Of a stretch of 7,209 bases of DNA, positions 1-5,591 are shown in pieces. Position numbers and translations under genes: made by a program. The stretch is taken from the NCBI GenBank assembly GCA_004553625.1, contig SFKX01000035.1:1-7209 (forward strand), in the 5' to 3' direction. Numbering within the stretch: position 1 is the stretch's first letter; every line of letters begins with the position of its first letter. The notes under the pieces are model-generated. The model saw only the letters and a list, made by a program, of their open reading frames with translations. It did not search any database and was not told the origin of the DNA. The stretch comes from Clostridiales bacterium (lineage in GTDB: Bacteria; Bacillota_A; Clostridia; Oscillospirales; Oscillospiraceae).

Positions 1-66
1 CACTGGGCCACCTGCCCGCAGGCCGGGCAATTCAAGAGAGGAGGAAAGCACAATGGCAAAGGATAA
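1..66 (+). CDS. possible 3' end of an upstream phage gene (partial)
   Basis: Frame 1 is open from the window edge to the TAA at 64-66 and reads HWATCPQAGQFKRGGKHNGKG. The end would overlap the next gene's start by 14 bases, a common arrangement in phage operons. The Trp-x-x-Cys-Pro stretch followed by a basic tail looks protein-like, but 21 residues are too few to assign a family, and the other forward frames are not excluded. The ribosome binding site of the next gene lies inside this stretch. Treat it as a plausible gene end only. Confidence 0.3.
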   Translation, partial: HWATCPQAGQFKRGGKHNGKG

Positions 67-1441
67 ACCACAGCCGCAGGACGGGCCGGAGCTGGCCGAG
101 TACATCACCACAGCGGAGCCGAAGGCATACGCCGACGGCGTCCCCGTGTTCTGCGCCCATGACGCCATCGTGCCGATCAAAGACCTCCAGCCGAACCCGA
201 AGAACCCGAACCAGCACCCGCCGGAGCAGATCAAGCTCCTCGCCTCGGTCATCCGGGCGACGGGCTGGCGCGGGCCGATCACCGTCAGCACCCGCAGCGG
301 CTACATCGTAAAGGGCCACGGCCGCCTCATGGCCGCCGAGCTCGACGACCTGAAGGAGGCCCCGGTCGACTACCAAAACTACGCCAGCGAGGCCGAGGAG
401 ATGGCCGACCTGACCGCCGACAACCGCATCGCAGAGCTCGCCACGATCGACAACAAAATGCTCGCCGAGGTATTTGCAGACATAGACACGGGCGAGATCC
501 CGTTCATGCTCTCCGGCTACACCGAGGAGGAATACGGCAACATCGTCACGGCCCTCTCTGAAGCCGTCCACGATCAAGAGCTCAAGGGCGACCCCGACGC
601 CGAGATCCCACCGCCGGCCAAGCCCGTCACGCAGTACGGCGACCTCTGGATCCTCGGCAAGCACCGCGTCCTCTGCGGAGACTGCACCCGGCCGGAGGAT
701 CGCGCCCTACTGCTGGATGGAGCGACGCCGGAGATCCTGCTGACCGACCCGCCCTACTGCTCAGGCGGCAGCAAGGAGTCACAGAAGTCGACCGGCAGCA
801 TCGGCACGACACACAAAGACGGAAAGGCCCCGAAGATCGCCAACGACATCCTCAGCACCCGAGGCTACCAAAACCTGATCCGCGGCGCCCTGACCGACAT
901 CCCGTGCCTCTACGCCTACATCTTCACCGACTGGCGAATGTGGGTGTACCTGTTCGATCTGGTGGAGGCTGCCGGCTTCGGCGTCAAGTCTGAGATCGTA
1001 TGGGACAAGGGCACGCCGGGCATGGGCGTCGGCTGGCGATCGCAGCATGAGCTCATACTGTTCGGCGCCCGGGCCGCGACACACTTCGACGGCCACAAGG
1101 GCTACGGCAACGTGCTGAGCATCTCCCGCTCCGGGAATGAGCTGCACCCCACACAGAAACCCGTCGAGCTGCTGGAGAAGCTCGTCGACAACACGGACTT
1201 CGCCAAGGGCGTCTATGACCCCTTCGGAGGATCCGGCACAACAATGGCCGCCTGCGAGGCACACGGGCAGCCCTCGTACCTGATGGAGCTGACGCCGGCA
1301 TACACCGACGTGATCGTGAAGCGATACATCAGCATCACAGGCAAGAATAACGTCCGCTGCGTCCGTCAAGGCAAGGAGCTCCCGCGGGAGGCCATCGCCG
1401 AGATCTTCGAGCCCGACGACGAAGGAGGTGAGCAGGAGTGA
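53..1441 (+). CDS. ParB-like nuclease domain / site-specific DNA adenine methyltransferase fusion
   Basis: This is a 462-residue two-domain protein. Residues about 39-108 look like a ParB/sulfiredoxin-type domain: VPIKDLQPNPKNPNQH, then GWRGPITV and the GHGR signature at 88-91. After a linker, residues about 195-440 form an AdoMet-dependent DNA methyltransferase. Catalytic motif IV is DPPY at 232-235, followed by HPTQKP (motif X) at 365-370 and the AdoMet-binding loop DPFGGSGTT (motif I) at 389-397. The order IV-X-I is that of beta-class enzymes, and DPPY rather than SPPY favours N6-adenine as the target. The segment at about 240-360 would contain the target-recognition region. The start is well supported by AGGAGG at 39-44, eight bases before ATG. 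Such fusions are frequent in phages and may protect phage DNA from host restriction or mark it for regulation. No cognate restriction enzyme is visible, so it is probably an orphan methyltransferase; its recognition sequence cannot be read from the window. Confidence 0.93.
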   Translation: MAKDKPQPQDGPELAEYITTAEPKAYADGVPVFCAHDAIVPIKDLQPNPKNPNQHPPEQIKLLASVIRATGWRGPITVSTRSGYIVKGHGRLMAAELDDLKEAPVDYQNYASEAEEMADLTADNRIAELATIDNKMLAEVFADIDTGEIPFMLSGYTEEEYGNIVTALSEAVHDQELKGDPDAEIPPPAKPVTQYGDLWILGKHRVLCGDCTRPEDRALLLDGATPEILLTDPPYCSGGSKESQKSTGSIGTTHKDGKAPKIANDILSTRGYQNLIRGALTDIPCLYAYIFTDWRMWVYLFDLVEAAGFGVKSEIVWDKGTPGMGVGWRSQHELILFGARAATHFDGHKGYGNVLSISRSGNELHPTQKPVELLEKLVDNTDFAKGVYDPFGGSGTTMAACEAHGQPSYLMELTPAYTDVIVKRYISITGKNNVRCVRQGKELPREAIAEIFEPDDEGGEQE

Positions 1442-1449
1442 CGCCCTGA
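1438..1449 (+). promoter_or_regulatory. mini-ORF under a strong ribosome binding site, ahead of the regulator gene
   Basis: GAAGGAGGTGAGC (1421-1433) is a near-full anti-16S match. The start codon at normal distance from it is GTG 1438-1440, which overlaps the methyltransferase stop as GTGA. It reads only GTG ACG CCC TGA. The regulator ATG follows at 1454, four bases after this stop. Either ribosomes terminate and restart at 1454 (translational coupling), or the regulator originally began at 1438. Omitting the single T at 1447 would join GTG ACG CCC GAA GAA in frame to the ATG at 1454. Confidence 0.35.
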
Positions 1450-1453
1450 AGAA

Positions 1454-1939
1454 ATGAACGATCAACCCAAAACCAAAAGGATCAAGGAACGGCTGCACAG
1501 GTACACGGCCCTGCTCAGGGACATCGACAACCAGCGCGAGCGCCTCGACCGCATGGAGGCCACGATCGGCAGCCCGTCCGGGCCTGATCTGTCTGGTATG
1601 CCACGGCCGCAGGGCGGCGTCTCCAACCCCGTCGCCGCTGCCGTCGAGAAGAAGATGGAGCTCGAGGCGAAAATCCGGCAGAAGGAGGCCGAGGAGAAAG
1701 CCGAGCGCCGGGCCATCGAATCCATGACCGAGCTCATGGACGACCCCGACGAGCGCCTGACCATCCAGCTCAAGTATCTCGACCGGGCCGAGTGGCCGGA
1801 CGTCACCTTCGCGCTGTATGGCAACCGCCCCGACTTTGCGGACAAAGCGGACGCCTACCAAAGGAGGATGTACCGAGTCCACGGCCGGGCCCTCCTGAGC
1901 CTCGCCGAGATCGAGGCCGAAGTGAATGACAGCAAATGA
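1454..1939 (+). CDS. phage late transcription regulator, sigma-70 region 4-like (RinA/ArpU/DUF1492-type)
   Basis: This 161-residue, highly charged protein has a helical N-terminal part with likely coiled coils at about 8-37 and 63-95, separated by a Gly/Pro linker (about 39-58). The C-terminal domain at about 95-152 resembles sigma region 4: a helix ending LKYLDRAEW, then a turn, then the recognition-helix-like YQRRMYRVHGRALLSL. Proteins of this shape in phages of Gram-positive bacteria sit just before the terminase genes and activate transcription of packaging and structural genes. The assignment rests on architecture and position, not on a database match. The gene follows the methyltransferase by 12 bases. 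Its own ATG has only a weak GAAGAA just before it, and the strong site at 1421-1433 serves a GTG that opens a four-codon ORF, so translation may be coupled. Its last codons carry the first repeats of the downstream control region, suggesting that the gene and its target site travel together. Confidence 0.72.
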   Translation: MNDQPKTKRIKERLHRYTALLRDIDNQRERLDRMEATIGSPSGPDLSGMPRPQGGVSNPVAAAVEKKMELEAKIRQKEAEEKAERRAIESMTELMDDPDERLTIQLKYLDRAEWPDVTFALYGNRPDFADKADAYQRRMYRVHGRALLSLAEIEAEVNDSK

Positions 1940-1961
1940 CACTAAAACGGAGCGAATGACA
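1925..1961 (+). repeat. helically phased AATGACA direct repeats, candidate activator site
   Basis: AATGACA occurs at 1925-1931, 1935-1941 and 1955-1961, with start-to-start spacings of 10 and 20 bases, so all copies lie on the same face of the helix. The next register (1965-1971, AAAGTCA) keeps 5 of 7 bases; the 1945 register does not match. The first two copies overlap the end of the regulator gene and the last one abuts the -35-like TTGAAA at 1962. Phased direct repeats ending at a -35 box are typical of activator binding sites. Binding by the adjacent regulator is inferred. Confidence 0.5.
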
Positions 1962-1991
1962 TTGAAAGTCACACCGACCCCGTGCTATTCT
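1962..1991 (+). promoter_or_regulatory. sigma-A-like promoter of the packaging/late operon
   Basis: TTGAAA at 1962-1967 (5 of 6 to TTGACA) and TATTCT at 1986-1991 (4 of 6 to TATAAT) are separated by 18 bases. The stretch 1925-2000 is clearly more AT-rich than the genes around it. Transcription would start near 1998 and run into the minor-tail-like gene and the terminase genes. The weak -10 box fits a promoter that needs an activator, and the phased repeats directly upstream could supply the site. No other promoter of similar quality was seen before the packaging genes. Confidence 0.5.
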
Positions 1992-2011
1992 GTATCATAC
2001 GAAAGACCGAC

Positions 2012-2041
2012 GGACGAAAGCCGCACACGCGGCCAACGTCC
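2012..2041 (+). promoter_or_regulatory. hairpin with symmetric internal loop in the operon leader
   Basis: In the predicted leader RNA, GGACG (2012-2016) can pair with CGTCC (2037-2041), and CCGC (2021-2024) with GCGG (2029-2032). This leaves a 4x4 internal loop (AAAG/CCAA) and an ACAC tetraloop. It begins about 12-15 bases after the predicted transcription start. The pairing is visible by eye; a role is inferred only from its place before a terminator-like hairpin. Confidence 0.35.
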
Positions 2042-2086
2042 AAAGGCCAGCCAGCCAACAACCAAAGAGAAGCCGCAAGGCAACCG

Positions 2087-2120
2087 AGCCGTCGAGCGTA
2101 CACACGCCCGGCGGCTTTTC
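2087..2120 (+). terminator. terminator-like hairpin in the leader, possible attenuator
   Basis: AGCCGTCGAGCG (2087-2098) pairs with CGCCCGGCGGCT (2105-2116): twelve positions with one G-U and one mismatch, around a six-base TACACA loop. The stem is followed directly by TTTC. The T run is short, so termination would be partial. The hairpin sits between the predicted promoter and the ribosome binding site at 2131, so it would affect everything downstream. It could instead close the regulator transcript, whose stop is at 1939. Confidence 0.42.
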
Positions 2121-2143
2121 TATGCCCTGAAGGAGGTGAGCCA

Positions 2144-2803
2144 GTGGCAAAGGGATCCATCACCATGCGCGTCGAGAACCTTCAGAAGCTCCTCGACCAA
2201 GTCCAAGAGATCGACGAGAAGGGCCGCAAGGCCGTGAAGGCCACGGTCAGAGACGTCAAGAGCCGCGCCCCGGGCTGGATCGCTCAGGAGGTGACGCAGG
2301 TCTACAACATCAAGAAGTCAGAGATCACGCCCTCCAGCGGCAAGGGAGCCAAGCCGAAGAAGATGGCCGGCAGCATACAGGTCAGAGGCGAGACCATCGA
2401 GGAGATGACGATCACCTACTCCGGCCGGCTGCTGACCCCTGTCCACTTCGGCATGACGCCCAAGACCCCACCAGCGGGCAAGAGCTACACGCTGAAGATG
2501 CAGGTCGTCAAGGGCCAGAAGAAAGTCATCGGCCGCTACAAGAACACGCGCACGCCCGGGGGGCCATACTCCGAGCGCTCGCACAATATCCTCATGGGCA
2601 CCGGCAATACCAAGGCCGACGGCGTGGGCTACATTCCCTTCCAGCGAATGAGCCGCACCCGCACCGACATTCAGAAGTTCACCACCATCTCGGTGCCGCA
2701 GATGATAACCAGCGACAAGACCAGCGAGAAGATCATGACCAGACTCCAAGAGGAGACGGCCAAGCGACTCCAGCACAACCTCGACCGAGCCCTCGGCAAG
2801 TAG
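2144..2803 (+). CDS. minor tail protein Z-like phage protein
   Basis: The protein has 219 residues if begun at GTG 2144, which is preceded by AAGGAGGTGAGC with AGGAGG at 2131-2136, seven bases before the start. The frame is open further upstream to about 1982, but those codons lie in the leader region and lack a ribosome binding site. ATG 2165 is an inferior alternative. The sequence resembles the prophage minor tail protein Z group (lambda gpZ, about 192 residues). It has an amphipathic N-terminal helix (about 8-40), a central GRLLTPVHFGMTPK stretch, and a C-terminal block with VPQM at 184-187 followed by helices ending in LQHNLDRAL. In lambda, gpZ acts late in tail completion at the head-proximal tip. 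The family call is from pattern memory. Its position upstream of the terminase genes is unusual, since tail-completion genes normally lie after the head genes. No signal peptide or membrane segment is visible. Confidence 0.68.
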   Translation: MAKGSITMRVENLQKLLDQVQEIDEKGRKAVKATVRDVKSRAPGWIAQEVTQVYNIKKSEITPSSGKGAKPKKMAGSIQVRGETIEEMTITYSGRLLTPVHFGMTPKTPPAGKSYTLKMQVVKGQKKVIGRYKNTRTPGGPYSERSHNILMGTGNTKADGVGYIPFQRMSRTRTDIQKFTTISVPQMITSDKTSEKIMTRLQEETAKRLQHNLDRALGK

Positions 2804-2847
2804 GGCAACACCAACGGCCGCCGCAGGGCCCCACAGCGGCCCACAGG

Positions 2848-2999
2848 ACGCGCGAAGCGACGCAGCCGACCAGACGGACGGCCAGCCAAGAAAACGCGCC
2901 ACAGAGGCCGTCAGAGCGCCGCACACGACGTCCAGACGCGCCGAAGGTACTGTGACGCGACCGATCGGCCTGCGGTGCTGGCGAGCCCAAAAAACGCGC
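2848..2999 (+). repeat. iterated ACGCGC motifs, two within near-identical 15-mers 100 bp apart
   Basis: ACGCGC occurs at 2848-2853, 2894-2899, 2936-2941 and 2994-2999. The copies at 2894 and 2994 sit in larger repeats: 2885-2899 and 2985-2999 agree in 13 of 15 bases, ending in AAAACGCGC, and are exactly 100 bases apart. A chance run of four copies in under 160 bases is unlikely even in GC-rich DNA. They could be binding sites for terminase or another packaging factor; the function is not known. Confidence 0.4.
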
Positions 3000-3006
3000 A
3001 GACTGG

Positions 3007-3018
3007 AAAAATTTTTTT
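3007..3018. other. A5T7 tract, likely intrinsically bent DNA
   Basis: Five A bases (3007-3011) run straight into seven T bases (3012-3018) within very GC-rich surroundings. Such A-tracts bend DNA. In the lambda cos region a bend made by IHF helps terminase assembly, so a static bend beside a possible terminase site would fit. As a terminator T run it lacks a stem directly before it. Confidence 0.4.
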
Positions 3019-3019
3019 C

Positions 3020-3041
3020 GGGCCGTTTCGTTTCGCGGCCC
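3020..3041 (+). other. short hairpin with a 12-mer resembling a lambda R (cosB) element
   Basis: GGGCCG (3020-3025) and CGGCCC (3036-3041) are inverted around ten bases. The 12-mer at 3024-3035, CGTTTCGTTTCG, matches the lambda gpNu1-binding R consensus, as I remember it (CGTTTCCTTTCT), at 10 of 12 positions. Further TTTCG copies lie at 3016-3020 and 3049-3053. The small terminase encoded 60 bases downstream has the matching winged-helix type. The resemblance is suggestive, not proof. Confidence 0.33.
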
Positions 3042-3045
3042 TGAC

Positions 3046-3069
3046 CATTTTCGTGAGCTCACGAAAATG
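3046..3069. repeat. perfect 24-bp palindrome upstream of the small terminase gene
   Basis: Each 12-base half reads CATTTTCGTGAG from its own 5' end, and the centre is GAGCTC between 3057 and 3058. There is no mismatch over 24 bases. As DNA it could bind a symmetric dimer or be a two-fold symmetric cleavage site like cosN. As RNA it would form a ten-pair stem with an AGCT loop ending 13 bases before the ribosome binding site. No T run follows, so it is not a terminator. Confidence 0.6.
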
Positions 3070-3094
3070 ATGGCACGGAGAAAGGAGGAGAGCC

Positions 3095-3667
3095 ATGCCG
3101 AACAACCCCAACACGAAGCTCGTCGACAGCAAGACCATCGCGGCCATCTTCGGCGTGGATCCTCGCCGCGTGCAGCAGCTCGCCAAGGAGGGCATCATCA
3201 CCGCCACAAAGGACGGGCACGCCAACCGCTACGACCTGCTGCCGACGATCCAGAAGTACATCCGATACCTCAGCGACAAAGCCAACGGCCGCGAGCCGTC
3301 CAAGAAGGACAGCGAGATCGAAGCCCGCCGGCTGGAGGCTGAGGCAGACCTGAAGCGCAGCAAGGCCGACATGGCCGCTCTCCAGCTCAAGGAGCTCGAG
3401 GGCACCATGCACCGCAGCGAGGACGTCGAGGCCGTCATGACCGACCTCGTCTACAATATCAGGTCAATGCTCATAGCCCTGCCCGGTCGTCTGGCCGTCG
3501 ACGTCGTGGCAGCTCAGACAGCAGCCGAGGCGTCCGAGATCATCCGGGCCGAGGTCTACAAGATCCTCGAGGAGCTGGCCGCCTACAAATACGATCCCGA
3601 GGAATATGCGCGGCGGGTAAGGGATCGGGAAGGCTGGAGCGACCTCTCCGATGACGCGGACGACTAA
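3095..3667 (+). CDS. terminase small subunit, lambda Nu1-like DNA-packaging protein
   Basis: The 190-residue protein (lambda Nu1 is 181) has an N-terminal winged helix-turn-helix at about 9-60: SKTIAAIFGVDPRRVQQLAKEG is the HTH and the wing follows with GHANRYDL. A charged coiled coil comes at about 73-103, then a helical C-terminal part that would hold the oligomerisation and large-subunit contact regions. The family recognises the packaging site on concatemeric DNA and recruits the large subunit. AGGAGG at 3083-3088, six bases before ATG, fixes the start. An ATG at 3067 in another frame is part of the palindrome. The stop overlaps the large-subunit start by 17 bases, so the two are probably translated in a coupled way, and both would act in the cytoplasm of the infected cell. 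Confidence 0.88.
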   Translation: MPNNPNTKLVDSKTIAAIFGVDPRRVQQLAKEGIITATKDGHANRYDLLPTIQKYIRYLSDKANGREPSKKDSEIEARRLEAEADLKRSKADMAALQLKELEGTMHRSEDVEAVMTDLVYNIRSMLIALPGRLAVDVVAAQTAAEASEIIRAEVYKILEELAAYKYDPEEYARRVRDREGWSDLSDDADD

Positions 3668-5579
3668 AAAAGCCGCCGCCAAGCTGAACGCCGCCATCTC
3701 GGGCGCGGTCAAGCGCTTCGCACCGCCCGAGAGCCTGACCGTGGACGAGTGGGCTGACAAGCACCGCCGCCTCTCACCCGAAAGCTCGGCCGAGGCCGGG
3801 CCGTGGCGCACCAAGCGCACCCCGTACCTCGAGGAGCCGATGAAAGCCTTCACGGATCCCAAGGTGCACAAGATCGTAATGGTGGCAGCTTCGCAGGTCG
3901 GCAAGTCTGAGCTCGAGCTGAACATCATCGGCTACATTATCGACCAAGACCCCGGCAGCATCCTCTACGTCCACCCAACGATCGACGACGCGAGAAAGTT
4001 CAGCCGGCTGCGCGTGGCTCCCATGATCCGCGACAGCAAGCCGCTGAAGGCCAAAGTCCACGACGTCAAGGCGAAGGACAGCGGCAACACCATCCTCCAG
4101 AAGTCCTTCCCCGGCGGTATGCTCACCCTGACCGGCTCCAACAGCGCCTCGGCGCTGGCCTCCACGCCCGCCCGGTACATCATCGGCGACGAGCGTGACC
4201 GCTGGGCCGTCAGTGCCGGCACAGAGGGCGACCCGTGGGCACTGGCTGAAGCACGTCAGGCGACCTTCTACAACGCGAAGGCCGTCGAGGTCTCGACCCC
4301 GACCATCAAGGGCAACAGCAACATCGAGACCAGCTTCTACCAAGGCACACAGGAGCGCTGGTGCCACCGCTGCCCGGAGTGCGGCGAGTATCACGAGATC
4401 GTTTTCGACGACATCAAGTTCGAGCCCGAGGCCACGCGGATCCGCGGGAAAAAGACGTGGAAACTGAAGGGCGGCGTCTCGTGGGCCTGCCCGGGCTGCG
4501 GCTGCCTGATCCCCGAGGAGACCATGCGCCGGCAGCCGGCCAAGTGGATCGCAGAAAACCCCGACGCCTATGCCAAGGGCGTGCGCTCCTTCTGGCTGAA
4601 CGCCTTCAGCTCCCCGTGGACGCCGTGGCAGAAGATCGTCCTCAAGTTCCTCGACGCGCAGAACGACCCGCAGCGGCTCAAAGTCGTCTACAACACCCTG
4701 CTCGGCCAGCTATGGGAGGATCGCGGCGACCTCGAGGACGAGGACACCATGCTCGCCCGGCGCGAGGACTACGGCACGCGGCCGGACGGCACCCCTGTGG
4801 AGCTGCCTGACGGCGTGCTGGTGCTGACCTGCGGCGTCGATACGCAGGACAACCGCCTCGAATACGAAGTAGTCGGCCACGGCCACTACGGCGAGACGTG
4901 GGGCATCGTCAAGGGCTACATCATGGGCCGGCCGGACACCCCGGAGGTCTGGCAGCGCCTCGACGACGTGATCGACCACGTCTACACCTTCAAGAACGGC
5001 CGGGGCCTGCGGATCTCCATCACCTGCGTCGACTCCGGCGGCCACTTCACCCAAGAGGTGTACGAAGCCTGCCGGGCCCGCATCCACAAGCGCGTCTTTG
5101 CTATCAAGGGCAAGGGCGGCGACGGGATCCCCTTCGTCTCACCGCCCTCGAAGGTGCCGATCCGCGACAACAAGAAGATCACCTGCTGGCTCTACACCCT
5201 CGGCGTCGACGCCGGCAAGGCGTCCATCATGGCGAGCCTCAAGGTGCAGGAGCCCGGGCCGAGGTATTGCCACTTCAACCGCAACCCCGACGCCGGCTAT
5301 GATCTCAACTACTTCAACGGCCTGCTCTCTGAGAAGCTGGTGCTCAAACACACCAGCCGCGGCGACCGCTGGGCGTGGGAGAAACTGCCCGGCCACAACC
5401 GCAACGAGGCGCTCGACTGCCGCGACTATGCGATGGCCGGCGTGAAGATCATCAACCCCGACATGGACGCCGTCGAGAGACGGCTCAAGGGGCTCGAGGA
5501 GAAGCCGGCGCAGCAGCGCCAGCAGGCCCGATCCAAGACAAAGCGCAGCAAGGCGGCCAACGCCTTCGACGACTGGTAA
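3651..5579 (+). CDS. terminase large subunit, lambda GpA family (ATPase/nuclease)
   Basis: The 642-residue protein is almost exactly the lambda A length (641). The ATPase domain shows a Walker A-like loop AASQVGKSE at 79-87 (Lys85), a Walker B IIGDERDRW with Asp180 and Glu181, and the coupling motif STP at 215-217. A zinc-ribbon-like insert follows, with Cys241/Cys244 and Cys280/Cys283 (extra Cys238 and Cys285), as in this family. The C-terminal nuclease domain has likely metal-binding acids: GVDTQDNRLEYE (Asp397), VDSGGH (Asp461) and RNEALDCRDYA (Asp589 and Asp592). The tail is a basic, Gln/Lys-rich segment ending FDDW. The enzyme cuts concatemers at the packaging site and pumps DNA through the portal. 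The ATG at 3651 lies inside the small-subunit gene, with only a weak TGGAG upstream, consistent with translational coupling. All key motifs are intact and no frameshift is seen. Confidence 0.96.
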   Translation: MTRTTKKAAAKLNAAISGAVKRFAPPESLTVDEWADKHRRLSPESSAEAGPWRTKRTPYLEEPMKAFTDPKVHKIVMVAASQVGKSELELNIIGYIIDQDPGSILYVHPTIDDARKFSRLRVAPMIRDSKPLKAKVHDVKAKDSGNTILQKSFPGGMLTLTGSNSASALASTPARYIIGDERDRWAVSAGTEGDPWALAEARQATFYNAKAVEVSTPTIKGNSNIETSFYQGTQERWCHRCPECGEYHEIVFDDIKFEPEATRIRGKKTWKLKGGVSWACPGCGCLIPEETMRRQPAKWIAENPDAYAKGVRSFWLNAFSSPWTPWQKIVLKFLDAQNDPQRLKVVYNTLLGQLWEDRGDLEDEDTMLARREDYGTRPDGTPVELPDGVLVLTCGVDTQDNRLEYEVVGHGHYGETWGIVKGYIMGRPDTPEVWQRLDDVIDHVYTFKNGRGLRISITCVDSGGHFTQEVYEACRARIHKRVFAIKGKGGDGIPFVSPPSKVPIRDNKKITCWLYTLGVDAGKASIMASLKVQEPGPRYCHFNRNPDAGYDLNYFNGLLSEKLVLKHTSRGDRWAWEKLPGHNRNEALDCRDYAMAGVKIINPDMDAVERRLKGLEEKPAQQRQQARSKTKRSKAANAFDDW

Positions 5580-5591
5580 GGAGGACACCAC

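Larger units (their letters stand above)
2804..3094 (+). other. non-coding block before terminase; candidate cos/packaging region
   Basis: These 291 bases contain no convincing gene; the antisense open frames crossing it start or end inside real genes and have no family features. The left two thirds are very GC-rich with iterated ACGCGC motifs. The right third holds an A5T7 tract, a GGGCCG/CGGCCC hairpin containing CGTTTCGTTTCG, and a perfect 24-bp palindrome, followed by the terminase ribosome binding site. In lambda, cosN and the terminase-binding cosB elements lie directly upstream of nu1. The same gene order here makes this block the prime candidate for the packaging site. The exact cut position cannot be read. 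Confidence 0.45.

Noticed and set aside
53..1441. Methyltransferase as an N4-cytosine enzyme
   Set aside because: The catalytic motif is DPPY, not the SPPY typical of N4-cytosine enzymes; the call is a preference, not proof.
779..1972. Long antisense open frame (397 codons) opposite the methyltransferase and regulator
   Set aside because: It mirrors codons of two well-supported genes in GC-rich DNA, has no family features and no ribosome binding site.
1982..2143. N-terminal extension of the Z-like protein to GTG 1982
   Set aside because: These codons lie in the promoter/leader region with no ribosome binding site; GTG 2144 has an ideal one.
2318..2926. Antisense open frame covering part of the Z-like gene and the start of the non-coding block
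   Set aside because: Most of it is a shadow of the Z-like gene; the part in the non-coding block shows no protein-like pattern.
3007..3018. A5T7 tract as an intrinsic terminator
   Set aside because: No stable GC stem directly precedes the T run; the nearby GGGCCG/CGGCCC stem lies downstream of it.
3067..3342. Forward open frame beginning at the ATG at the end of the palindrome
   Set aside because: It overlaps the small terminase in another frame; the translation is Arg/Gln/His-rich and it lacks a ribosome binding site, while the terminase start has a strong one.
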